64,000 nt of DNA, taken from assembly GCA_037576195.1 (NCBI GenBank), contig CM075102.1:1674001-1738000 (forward strand). The letters are read 5' to 3'. This stretch comes from Phytoseiulus persimilis. Its lineage: Eukaryota > Arthropoda > Arachnida > Mesostigmata > Phytoseiidae. The translations under genes were made by a program, and so were the position numbers. Within the stretch, counting starts at the first letter, position 1, and every line of letters starts with the position of its first letter. Below the pieces are notes generated by a model, which saw nothing but the letters and a program-made list of their open reading frames with translations, was not told the DNA's origin and did not search any database. Positions 33,081-43,791 of this stretch are shown here, piece after piece.

Positions 33081-34586
33081 TTAGTTGTTGGATTTGTTCG
33101 CCATTTCAACCGAGAGGATAAGATTATCATAACCGTAACCGTGAACGTGATTGATTGCGTTCTGAGCTTCGCTGATCCGCTCGTACGACACGAACGCAAA
33201 ACCTTTGGAGGCGTTGGTGTTCTTGTCTTTCGCGAGGAAAATCCTGGTGATGCGTCCGAAGGGCTTGAACAGTTCGGTGAGATCGCTATCCTTGACGTCC
33301 TCCGACAAATTCGTGACACGCACAGTAGCCTCGTCCCTCTGCTGGCGACCTAGTGGCATGCTCTCGCCCCGTCGGCCGCTGAATCCATCGCGCAGACCTG
33401 GGCTGACGTACCGCTCGACTTTCGAATCCGATGTCTTCGAGGCAGCGTTCGCTGCTGCGGCAGCCGCTCGACTCGATTCATCCAATTGCGCGTTCGACGG
33501 CATTCGGTCTTTGTACGGACACTGTGTCGTCCAGTGCTCTTCTTTGCAAATACGACAGGAAATGACTTTCCCAAGCTGAGTCTTCGCCTGCAGCTGGAGG
33601 TCCTCCTCGGTTTCTTGCTGCTCTTCAACGCCGGCCTGCGAAAAATAATGAGATTTTCAGTGTCTCGAGCGCAGACAACCCAACGCTCATTCATTCTTCC
33701 ACGTGAACGTGAAAGCTCATCGAAATCCCTGAATGGAGCGACTCATGCTCAAGTACCTTGACCGAGATGAACTGCATGAAGATCTCTTCAGCTATCATGG
33801 TCGTGGCGGGGTTCGGGCCAGCAGAATCGTTTCGCGAGTCACCGAATTTTTTGAGACTTTTCCGATGGGCGACGGACTTGGCAACGTCTTTCTTCTCCAT
33901 CTTGTAGGTGCTGATGACCTTGAATTTCTTCCCATCCTGGAAGGGTTGAATTATTATAGTTATAGATTCCGGACTCAGCGAGAAGGGGGGCATGGTGGTC
34001 GAAAGGTTCTCATGATGGAACCCGCACTCAGCCCTGAATGAGCTCCATGTTGGTTGGAACGTTGGTTGCTCAATGAGTGCAGGGGTTACATGTTCCACAT
34101 TGAACTGATTTCCATCTCAACGCGCCACTCTGATTTCTTTCGTGAGCTCATTGCGCTAGAGAATCAGCATTCGTTAACTCGGGCTAGGCGATCGAACTCT
34201 CGGACTTCGATTTCCGTCGAGGTTCCGGACTTCTGCTTCACGAGCAAGTGTGATTTCGAACGGCGTCCAGACTGCCCGCTCGGCTGGGGAACAGATGTAT
34301 GCCAGCGTTGCAAGAGCGAGCAACCGAACTCCGGGAGCATGGGAACGTCTGTGGGATCCCTGAACATAGTGGAGGATCTGTCGTTCCGGTGGTGAGGTCG
34401 ATTTTGCATTGAGTCCCAAGTGGGAAAGGTTTCCTGGGCTCGTTTCGATATCGGGAATCTCGAACACAGTCTCACCTTTTCTCTGTAGTCAGTGATGACT
34501 TTCAAGTTTCCGTCGATTCTTTCACTCGCTTCAGGCAGCTCGCCCTGATCAAACTCCACTCTGTCGGCCCACGAGGATTTCATCAT
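33081..34586 (-). CDS. EIF3G: Eukaryotic translation initiation factor 3 subunit G
   Basis: RNA-binding subunit of the eIF3 complex that promotes scanning and start-codon selection on cytosolic 40S ribosomes. Exons: 34586-34476, 33936-33757, 33635-33081; total 846 nt, 281 residues (human 320). The N-terminus MMKSSWADRVEFDQGELPEA matches the family SWADQVE start. Exon 2 gives DGKKFKVISTYKME and KKFGDS. Exon 3 has the zinc knuckle CRICKEEHWTTQC, YVSPGLRDG, RRGESMP and a C-terminal RRM with RNP2 VRVTNL and RNP1 KGFAFVSY. Both introns are GT-AG and phase 0. Two adjacent ATGs compete as start; the first (34586) is used here. It is head-to-head with UXT. Confidence 0.95.
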
Positions 34587-35108
34587 GCTGCTTATCTTGT
34601 CAGAACACCGAATGTATCTGTTCTCCGATGCCAGCAAGCGAAAACGTGTTTGCTATTCCGAGCGTTCAAGTGAGCCGGGAAGAATCACAGTCATCATTTG
34701 ACATCGAGTTCGAAAGTTTTCGGCCAGGGCTCCAACGACCATAAAGTGAGGAAAGCCCGACGCTGAGATTCCTCGGAGTCCAATCAACCCCTGCACGCAA
34801 CTCAGAGGGTGCGGAGTCTCGCTTCCAGATTACGCCAAGAAGGACTGACATCCACTCGAACGGAACTCATTCATCCGAAAGGCGGTCAGCGGAGCCATGC
34901 GTCGTCTGCTAGCTTGGGCTCCTTCTGCTTGCGCCGGTCTGCCTTTTCGCGGTTCCTGCTGAACCACCGGCTGAGGGGAGAGCTCATGTCAACACAAAAA
35001 CTCACACAGCTGTGCTTCCGAACGTGGGGTTCCCTGGAAAATTCGGGCTGATGATGTCTCCTAAGCTCTGAAACCACTCGGAGAACATTTCGTCGAATAA
35101 TTCTGATC
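34587..35108. promoter_or_regulatory. Bidirectional promoter interval, eIF3 subunit G / UXT
   Basis: Only 522 bp separate the two divergent start codons, so both promoters and 5' UTRs must lie here. No coding exon was recognised; minus-strand frames at 34666-34851 and 34886-35146 are short and featureless. No TATA box was evident, as usual for housekeeping divergent promoters. Confidence 0.6.
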
Positions 35109-35888
35109 ATGGACTCGAAGTTGACCAGGTTCGAACATTTCGTCAACGATTTCCTCCGCGAGAAGCTCAGAAGACTCTACGAAGAGCGACAGAGAATCAC
35201 TCTCCAAGCTGCCGAGTATCTACAGCTCCAGAAAGCGATACAAAACCTCCAGCGCAGCTTTGCCGAGGATGGATCGAGGAGGGAAGAGCTTCGAATGCAG
35301 GTTTGTTCATCGAAGTTCTTCAGAGCTATGGAAATCCTGTGGGTTTTTGGGACGAATCTGAGTGTAGGGTCGAAAACGCTCCAGCTGATCGTCGGAGAAT
35401 TTTGAGAGCGGAACCCAATCGAGTGGAACTGCACTCCCAGCCGCTCGAGTTGGGCCTGTTCGATTTCGACTCTCAAATTCTTGGAGATCCGTTCACAGAT
35501 AGACATCGGGTGTGGTTTCTTCTGTCAAGCGAATGTTCCGGACGCTTCAGAGGTCTTCGTTTGTCTGGGGATGGGAATATTTCTCGAGATGACGCACGCG
35601 GATGCCTTGGCGTTCATCGAGAAGAAACAGCAGCTGCTCCAAAAGCGCATCGATCACCTGAGTACGTTCAATTCAGACGATCCTTCAAAATAGCTCCAGA
35701 CGACCATTCTTCAACGGTCGAGCTTGGAGTGCAACGTCTCAGTGGGGAATGGCTGATATGGTTATTCAATTACAGGCGATCTGTGCGCTGAAGTCAAAGC
35801 CAGGATTCAGATGAGTCTACAGGCCCTCAGCGACCTACAGGGTCTCAATGGGGATGTCGAGCAACAACATCGTGATCTGTGGAGCTGA
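35109..35888 (+). CDS. UXT: UXT, prefoldin-alpha-like protein
   Basis: Small coiled-coil protein of the prefoldin alpha class, part of the URI1/R2TP-prefoldin-like cochaperone complex and a transcription cofactor. Exons: 35109-35300, 35499-35661, 35776-35888; 468 nt, 155 residues (human 157). Phases agree at both GT-AG introns. The N-terminal coiled coil (YEERQRITLQAAEYLQLQKA) is followed by the hairpin core IDIGCGFFCQANVPD and VFVCLGMGIFLEMT, then the C-terminal coil DALAFIEKKQQLLQKR and the end ALSDLQGLNGD. The order corresponds to the UXT family segments YLQLRN, VDLGCNFFV, VPD, and GYGFFLEL. AATAAA occurs 51 nt past the stop. Confidence 0.93.
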
Positions 35889-35938
35889 CAGATCGGAGAT
35901 GAGAAATCTTCTGTATATTCGCCGGTTACCTTCTGAGA

Positions 35939-35944
35939 AATAAA
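35939..35944 (+). terminator. Polyadenylation signal AATAAA of UXT
   Basis: Exact AATAAA 51 nt after the UXT stop codon. Confidence 0.65.
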
Positions 35945-36238
35945 ACTGTTGAATAACATTTGTGTGCCAGGGTCGCCTCTAGTAGATAAGATTCCTAATT
36001 TGGCATCGACATTTCTCACTGAATGTCTAACTGACTTTGAAAATACTGAGAAACCTCCGAGTTACCGATCTCTATCATCGAACAAGAGGATAGCCGGAAT
36101 AATGTAGTAGTCATTCGACATCCAGACGTCGCCGGGACCGAATATGGACACGATGAGTCCTCCTTGGTCAACTACGTGGTACCGAAGATTATTCCCAATA
36201 GTTCGGGTTCAGTCTCGAACAATGACCTAGTTGTTCCT

Positions 36239-36544
36239 TCAAGGGTCTGTCTGCACAGCGGGACCACATACGGGTGTGGGTTGAGAAATCCAGTTCCCCG
36301 ATGATGGATCATGCTCGGCGAAAGCTGAGACGACCAGAGCCATTTTTCTTGGGCGCGGCCAGATCGAGTGCGGCTCACACTCGGTGAAGACACTGCTGTT
36401 CCATTTTGCTTCCATCGTTCTGAACCATTGTTTTGGAATCACCTTGGAAAATCTCAGGACCAAAGCTTGGAAGCTTCGAAGTACTTCCCAATCCACACTG
36501 CGCAAAGCCAAATCGAACTCCAACTGCTGCACCGAATGTCGCAC
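36239..36544 (-). CDS. Candidate exon, unidentified
   Basis: A minus-strand frame encodes HSVQQLEFDLALRSVDWEV followed by LRSFQALVLRFSK, an amphipathic, natural-looking sequence, and then a possible GTGATT donor near 36440. Downstream the frame stays open but looks less protein-like. It may be a 3' exon of the unknown gene represented at 38326-38728. No family was recognised. Confidence 0.3.
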   Translation of the reverse strand: MRHSVQQLEFDLALRSVDWEVLRSFQALVLRFSKVIPKQWFRTMEAKWNSSVFTECEPHSIWPRPRKMALVVSAFAEHDPSSGNWISQPTPVCGPAVQTDP

Positions 36545-38325
36545 AGTTTGATTGAAAAATCCACTTGGGGCTGCCGTTGATTCGATGTTATCTGTTCACT
36601 TGAAAACGCCGTCAACATCCCACAGCTTCCGTTTCATAGAGAAAAATCTGCAGTTCCTACGAAAATCGGATGAATGTCTCGAGAAGTGCTTGCGCTGGCT
36701 TCCGGTGTCGAAGATTGGTGATTGAGAGTTTCTGTTTCAGATTTTCCCTTTAAATCTGAGCATGAGAGCTGTAGTTGAGGCACGCTGATTGGGATCTCAG
36801 GCAGATGGCTCCTCGACGTTCGGGTCGTCGCTAACGACAGCAGAGACCTGGATGTGCTCTGACTTTTCTCCAACCCACGAAGTTTGGACGCGAGACACGT
36901 TGTCGATTTTCCCGACTCCTAATAGGTCATAATTTCGTGAAATATTCGTTTTCACCAGCATTGGAGAGCTCCCTCACTCAAGGTTCTCGTAATCCAGCAC
37001 GTATCACAGCGATTTCCCACTGCAGACTCGAGGAGCCGAGTCGATTCTCTGCTCCAGTTGATGTCCTGGAGGACTTGGAGGCAAAGCGATCAGTAACTCC
37101 TCGACCCATTTTCGTGTCCTGCCGCATCGTCCGGCAGGAGCCCAGTGCTGGTCGAACCCTTCGTGATATGTTGTATCTCGCGACGATCCTTTCGAAGGAC
37201 TCAGAGTTGACATTCGGAATATGGTCAACTGTAGGCTAGCGGCTGATCGACTCTTGTCTCCGGCAAATGAATCTTCGTCCGCCGTGCCATGGGTTCGAGA
37301 ACGCGCTCGCTCACAGGGGCCAGGCGAGACGGAAGAAAGTCGCTCGGCGGATGATGTCATCTTGAGGGAAGATATCATCGAACATGAAAAGAGTTGAAAC
37401 CGCCGTCTCCTCTCGACTACTCGCTGACGACGTCCTCTGGGAACAATGGGTCCTCCAGCAGCCATTCCGTTGCTCGTTTACTCCTTGAATGCGTGTCTTG
37501 TTTTCCCGCTCTCGCAGTCGAGGCGGTTTCAAAGGCCGGCTGGCGAGCTGGATGTTTTATCTGAGTCGCTCCTCTCGACATGAGAATGTTCTTTCCGCTC
37601 GAGGAGTCGACGAGTTCGAACTCCGAGCTCCAGATCGCTAGACGGCTCGCGATAAGTTTTGTCGAAAACACGGGACACGCGTTTGAGAGAGATCGAACCG
37701 TCTGACCGTATTCTCTGATATCGCGAATTGAGAACAATTGCGATGTTTGGCTTTCAGGCCCTTTATTTCCACTTCAACTCTCCAGTCAATTTGTCAACGA
37801 TGTCCGTTTCAGACACGTGGATTAGGTATGCAAGGGAACATTGATATAACACGCTTTCATGTCAATCTTATCTCAAGGTGTCTTCGACACTGCTCTAAGG
37901 CAGCAGTGTCCTGTTGGGTCATCGATTGATAATGAGTTGAGATTACTTAACGTTGTCGTCCATCCTTTATTACATAATAATATCCGTCCTCCTTTAAGCA
38001 GTAAGCGTAGTTCCTCTAGCGTTGAGAGTACTCGGTGAAATCGTACGAGTCGGAGCGGGGTGATACAAGATAAATCATGATCGTAGTTAGGTAACTGCAG
38101 TAGTCGACACATGCACACGCCCTTTCTCACTCTCGCTGGCACGCCCATACACTCTCACACAGAGACATCATTGGTGCTGTCGGAACATCGTTCCCCGTAC
38201 AAGAAAGTCATGCAAATCAGTTATGTCGTTCATTCACACTCATTTTTTGGTATTTATCCAGTAGAAAACCATCCTACAGAGATGATGATCTGACTTATAG
38301 GTAGCTCGTCACATGGGTGTCTCAC
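36545..38325. other. No firm gene; possibly intron sequence of an unknown minus-strand gene
   Basis: Several minus-strand frames look partly protein-like (for example 37417-37737, with EWLLEDPLFPEDVV), but they could not be joined by phase to each other or to neighbouring exons. Nothing else was recognised. Confidence 0.35.
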
Positions 38326-38728
38326 GCTTATCTGGTGTCTGTGTAAAAGCTCGACCAGAAAACCAGTTTTTATGTTAGTTTCAAATGCCTTTCCTGTGAG
38401 GTTCATCGTGTCTGGAACCAGTTCTTCGAGGCAAATATCTATCACGGCCGTCTCGATCGTGCGAATGGGGCCTGACGTGGTAATGACCACAGCCGTTCCG
38501 GCAGCTCCAAATCGACGATCGTCGTCGGCTCGGTGGATGTCTTCCATGTTCACCACCACCTGCAAAAACATGATTTCCGATCACTCCACTCGTTTGATAC
38601 TTTTTACGTCAATCGAATGATCTATGCGATCTGGCCACGCCACCGGTGGCTCTTCTGAAATTTCCAGACTGCCACGTCGTCCAAATCGACCTCGAGGCTC
38701 CGCGCTCTGAGATTCTTTATTCTTGAGC
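38326..38728 (-). CDS. Two linked exons of an unknown gene
   Basis: Exon 38728-38608 (acceptor CTTCCCAG, donor GAC|GTAAAA) joins in phase 0 to exon 38559-38326 (acceptor TTTTTGCAG, donor AGC|GTGAGA). The joined frame contains GRFGRRGSLEISEEPPVAW, DVVVNMEDIHRADDDRRFG, AAGTAVVITTSGPIRTIE and AVIDICLEELVPDTMNL. The strand-helix pattern around VVITTSGP has a faint likeness to the VVITPG region of DEPDC5/Iml1, but this is not enough to name it. Entry phase is 2 and exit phase 0, so more exons lie on both sides. Confidence 0.55.
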
Positions 38729-39235
38729 CTGGGAAGCGCAATCCTGGTTAGCATTTTGTCGGAACCGCTACCGAGCGGCCGATCTGCCCATGTCGATGAA
38801 ACTTGTGTGCATCAGCTCCTGATTTCTACTCCGTGATACGACGAACTTAGAAACGAAATATCGAAGACCGTAGTCCTCCAAAGGAGCGCGAATCACCTCC
38901 AGAGCAAATTGTGACGCGCTAGTGTACATGGCTCTCAGCTGCCCTCTATTACGCCGAGCATTTCGGAGGAATCAAGAACGTTGTGACAGAGCTCGATAGG
39001 AACGAAGCCGCCGCCTTTCAGAGGGCACAAGGTTCGATGCAAGACAGTACTCCTCAAGCACAACTGGTCAACATCGCGACGCGATATTCTTATGTTCCCA
39101 ACTACATTGAGAACGCTAGACGCTCCCACTTAGGGAGACGGTCGGTGTTTTTGTAGACTTTTGACAATGCTCGCCGAGATATCCTCTATTATGTACACCC
39201 CCTTCCGGTGGATTTTGGTACCTCTTTCTTGATTT

Positions 39236-42200
39236 TCAGTGTCTTGGTGCTTCTCCTTCGAGTTTCTTCAATCTTTTCCGCCTGCATTTTTCCAAGCTCT
39301 CCAATGCTTCTTCGACTGCATTTCTCCGAGTTTCTCGATGCCCGAACTTCAAGGCTCTAGTCATTACAGAGAGGAGACGCGACCAGCGGGGCTGACTCAG
39401 AGGGTTGGACGTAGTCGCGTCGGTACCAGAGATCATATTTCCCTTTAATTCTTTCCGAAGTGTGACCATCGTTTGGGTGAGGGGGTAGAGTCTCTGATCT
39501 TTCAAGCCTCAGCCCTGCCGAGAGCTGAAGACGCCCTCCCTCTATCCCCCTCCCGCCTTACATCGTTTTTCTGATCGCATCGAGGCTTGCATGTGTTGGG
39601 TCTCACACATCGGTTTTTCAAGGGATATACCAGAGAACCTCCGAGTTAGCTTCAACTTCAACAGGAATCTCACTCAGATCGCGCTTCGCACCGAATCTGA
39701 CGGCAACAAAAGAGGAACGGCATTCGCCTCTTCTGCGTCGTCAAAGCATCGTTGACAAACTCCTCGGGGATTAGAGCTCAGGCGCTGATCGTGCGAGCGG
39801 GTGAATATCGGAGCAGAGTCGAGTTCATATCTGGAAGGATGTGCGCACTCACCATGACTATGTTCGTGATAATCGTGACGTGGACCTCGATGATGCTGGT
39901 TGTCACGGTACTCATGTAAAAGTTCTTGAGCAGAAACTTCCGCCCAGTTGCCGTGAACGGGACAAACTGGATTTATTCCTGGGGTCTCGGGCAATTCGGG
40001 GAATTCCTCCACAGGGGGGAATTCTCTAAGTCTAGGGGCATTCTGGAAAGAGGAAAGGAGCGCGCTCTAGAATGGTTCAAGATCTCATCGCGAATTCACT
40101 CATACAGGGCCTGCGTGATATAACGGGAATTCTCGAGCGACTTCGACCGAAGCTTTTGAGAATCTAACCCCTCCCAGGACGGGTTTTCCTCGAAGGTTCA
40201 ACGGACGATTCGAACATTGAAACGATTCGGACGTCACCTCAGAGGCCTGGACGGGCGAAACGGCTCAAACGTTGCGAAAGACTTGATCTCATTCCCTCCC
40301 GCGAGGCAACAGATATCGCAAACGACTCGATCTCGGGACGTAGATTTCGGCTCCTTTGTTCGTTCGACCGTTCATTCGTTCGCTCGTTCGTTTGTTTGTT
40401 GGCGGAGCGAGGAGTACCCAGCGGCTCCAAAGTTGTTGCTCTCTCAACTAGATGCTGATTCAAACAAGCGAACTGAAGACAGCCGCTCGAAAGCAGTTCA
40501 CAGCCAAAGGGCTCCGGAAACAAACTGTAGTTTTCAAAAGCTTTTCAGGGACTCCTAATGAAAATGCTCCGAACTTCGTAGCTGCTCGGAATCGTTCGCC
40601 GTCATCATTCAAGAGCTTTGGATCGGTCAGATGAAGAGCTCATGAGCAATGAGGAAAAGTTTCGGCGATTCCGGGAGCCGGATGCGCCACTTTAGCCTCG
40701 GACAGCTCCATTCCGTCAAGGAGCGCCATCGACTGCGGCCATCTCAGGGCCTCCTTCTCTCGATCCTCCGAACTTGGAAGCACACGTGACCGCAAGTTCG
40801 ACCCTCCGAGCACGGGGGCAAGTCGATTGTCCATCGCTACGGGGCAATTAGGCGGATGAGATGTTCGTTTGTTTGCGGGTACGCCCCACGAATATACACA
40901 ATTTGTCGTCTCGGCAGTCGACTTTCCGACAAGGTTTCGAGGGAAGTTCTCGGACATTAATATGACCCGTCCCACTATCTCTTCCTGCCCATCCCTCCGT
41001 GTCCCCATTTTCCCCTCACCCCTGCCCGACTATATGAGCCGAAATCCCTCTCGATCGCCTTAAAATGCCCATTGTGCCCGATCGTCTCTGTTTGGGCTTC
41101 TAAGCTCCAACAATGAGTGTCCTAGAGGTCTTCCAAGCTCTGCATGGACGACGTGGGGAACAGATTCCGCGAACTTTGCCGAGCGATCGGCTCCAGAGCG
41201 TTCTTCCTCGGGTAGACCTATCGGAAGGACCGATCCCCCGGTGGAGCGACTGAGCGGGGATGCTCAATGAATGGGATGAATACTCACAACTGGGCCGGGC
41301 CCGGAAACCAGACCGGAGCCGGGCCCGCGACGCGTGCCTCCCAGCCCGATGTTGATGATGATCCTCTTGTAATCGCCCGAAGACGATTCGTCACCGTTCG
41401 AACTGACACTCTCCTCGATTATGGAGGGACCGTCGCGTGACCTTTGGATGACACCATACGGTTGACACGAACCGCGAACCTGAAACACACATTCGTCTGG
41501 TCAAGTCTGTCTATTTTCTCCGCGTCCAACTCTCGTTCAAAAGCAGCTCACGTACAACAGTCAGAACTCCGGGGAGGAAATAACTTGGGGACATTCCATT
41601 AAAAGAAATACTCTCGGTAGACGCTCGGTGATTGGTTTCGATGCTCCGCCAAGTGCAACATCCCGAACCGACTGCTCGACTGTGAAGCTCTATTCCGCTC
41701 TGTTCGGTGAAAGCTATCGGAAAGGCTCGAAACAACGAAGTGGAAAGAGGGCTAAGTTCCGTGTTCGCTGGGTAAATGATAGTGCCGGTTGGTGGAGGGA
41801 ACGGAGGAGCGATCTGTGCTCGTCTCTCGATCGGGGTCTGTTCCGTGAGTGATGGAAAATGGGTGTTCTCAATGGAAAAATGCAATGCTACGGATTGCAT
41901 ATGATCGCATTGCCTCACAGCTGATACCTGATTCGTTAGCACCCCCGAGAGCGAGTAAATATTTAGGGCCGTTGGTAGCACCCTATGATTCCTTTCTGTG
42001 AATTGTTGAACCTGTGAGTTACAGAGTCCGGAAGAGCAACACTCACTCGACGCGGCCTGGTTGGAAAGTCCAACCGAGGGTATTTCCTCCTGAATTCTCA
42101 TAATGATTCTGATTTCATGGTTCTGTTTTGCGGAAATCAAACGTTCCGCTGACTTGGAGGGAAGGAGTGTCGCGTTCACTGCCGAACTCTTCCCGTATTC

Positions 42201-43791
42201 CCGTCCCCGTAGGAGGCGGAGGAAGAGTATACTCACGGGGCTGGGCTCGTCTTGCGTTTCCTCGATATCCTCACCGGCCAGAGTCGCGTCGTCGTCCTCG
42301 ATGATCTCAGGATAGATTTCCCCGACTCCGGCAAGCTCCGTCCCGTAGTCGCCTCGCTGTAGGATGGTCAACTGAACGAAAAATTTCTTCCATAAAGTAT
42401 TCCGGTAAGACTGCGGCCGGCCGGCACTGGATCCGGGCCCGAGTCGGGAACCTACCTCCCTACTATGAGGCCGGGTTGGGTTGGACATCCAGCCAGTTTC
42501 CATGACTTCCGTGAGCCTTTCCGTGTGGAGACACTCCTGATTCAGCAAATCAGGCCGCTCGTGAAGATCGAGTTCTGATCTGATGCGCTTTCGAAGGCGT
42601 GGACCGAGTGATTCCAACAAGTCGTCCGTGGTTTGGACACCGGTTTCCACGCGTCGCTCTCGTTCCGGATCCTGGCGGTCTGGTGAGGACTTCCGTCCAC
42701 AGTATCCTGATGGACCTATGGGGATTCGCCTCAATTAAGAAGGACGATTCGACAACGTCTGAGCTCTCCTCCTCGAGTTGTTTGAGTTGTATTGATTATC
42801 GGCGCCCCGCTGGCGGGAGGCTAATGCGCATGATTGCGAACATAATAACTGACATCATGGTCTCCCCCCAACCCTCGCCGCTTTGTTTCCGAAATTGTGT
42901 TTCCTGCACGAGGACCACATCTATTACAGGGGCGAATGCGGAGCACGTCGGGCAGCTTGTTGTGCCCAAGATTCCTGCGAATTTATTTGCATATCTCCGA
43001 CAGGAAGTTTTTGTTCGTTTCCACCGCCGAAAGACCCACCGGCTGAGAGCCGACTGGGGAACGTCCGCTTGTACTCTCCCGAGAGCAGCGGAAGGAGACG
43101 AGAGGGGTCGAGCGAAAGATGAGGAGGTCTTCCGCGACCATCCAAATCAATGGTTTGATGGGCGAATCGGCGGGAACAAAAATGTAACGACCCCCTCCTC
43201 AACCGAGACCTTACCCGGAACCAGTCATCATAATTCTGCTCTCGGCGAACCTTGCCATTCGAGTGCCCAGCTCGGATGAGGCTCACGCGATGAATAGAGT
43301 GTCGGGGTCGGGAATTCGCTCGGAACGGAGCATCGCGGTGGAAGACTTCCGAAGGTACACGTATATGAGTGGAATGCTTCCTTTTCCTTTCTAGTCTGCG
43401 GCACAGAACTGCCGAGCACGATGACTTGACCGAGATCAGACGAGCGTGAGCTCGACGAGCCGTGCTCTCCCCCAGATCTAATCAAGGTTTTGGTCAAGGC
43501 GGCAGATGTTTGATTCCGACGAAAACAAAACACACACGGCCGCGACAATACCCACCAACAGAGGGTTCTTCCGCACTTGGCGTGGGCCGCGATGTCGCGT
43601 CACCGTGATCCCTGTGCCGAGCCCTCTGGTCCATATCGAGCTGACGCGCCTTCCGGTTGATGTCCGCTTGCTGGACTCGACGTAGTTCGCGCGCATCTTG
43701 TTTCGTAGACCAACACTTCAGACCTCGTAGGAATCTGGTTGTGAGGCCCTTCTGCTCGGGCGCATTCGTTCGGTTTTCTGTCGAATGAGTT
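39236..43791 (-). CDS. Multi-exon gene of unknown identity
   Basis: Exons 43791-43556, 42715-42456, 42356-42237 and 41479-41288 join with matching phases (2-1, 1-0, 0-0, 0-0) and strong acceptors. They encode GLKCWSTKQDARELRRVQQA, ETGVQTTDDLLESLGPRLRK, ERPDLLNQECLHTERLTEVM, an acidic stretch (EIIEDDDATLAGEDIEE) and SIIEESVSSNGDESSSGDYK. A further phase-0 exon begins at 40042 with a His-rich stretch (HHRGPRHDYHEHSHG). The last part, ending at 39236, has a basic coil (EALESLEKCRRKRLKKLEGE). The link between 41288 and 40042 and the last splice are uncertain. I recognise no family; it looks like a mostly disordered, possibly scaffolding or regulatory protein. The 5' end lies above 43791. Confidence 0.55.
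40357..40402. repeat. Imperfect GTTC/GTTT tetranucleotide repeat
   Basis: About eleven tetranucleotide units (GTTC with GTTT and CATTC variants) run through an apparent intron of the unknown gene. A similar GAAC/GAGC repeat occurs at 62549-62578. Confidence 0.7.

Noticed and set aside
41511..42734. 407-codon minus-strand ORF read as one continuous protein
   Set aside because: The frame runs through two intervals with clear GTAGGT and GTGAGT donors and good acceptors. The spliced exons fit better, so only the exon parts are kept.
42599..43279. 226-codon plus-strand ORF
   Set aside because: Antisense to the better supported minus-strand exon at 42715-42456 and without recognisable motifs.
43556..43791. 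Likeness of the CWSTKQDARELRR exon to the N-terminus of a G-protein alpha subunit
   Set aside because: The downstream exons that join in phase carry no P-loop or other GTPase motif.
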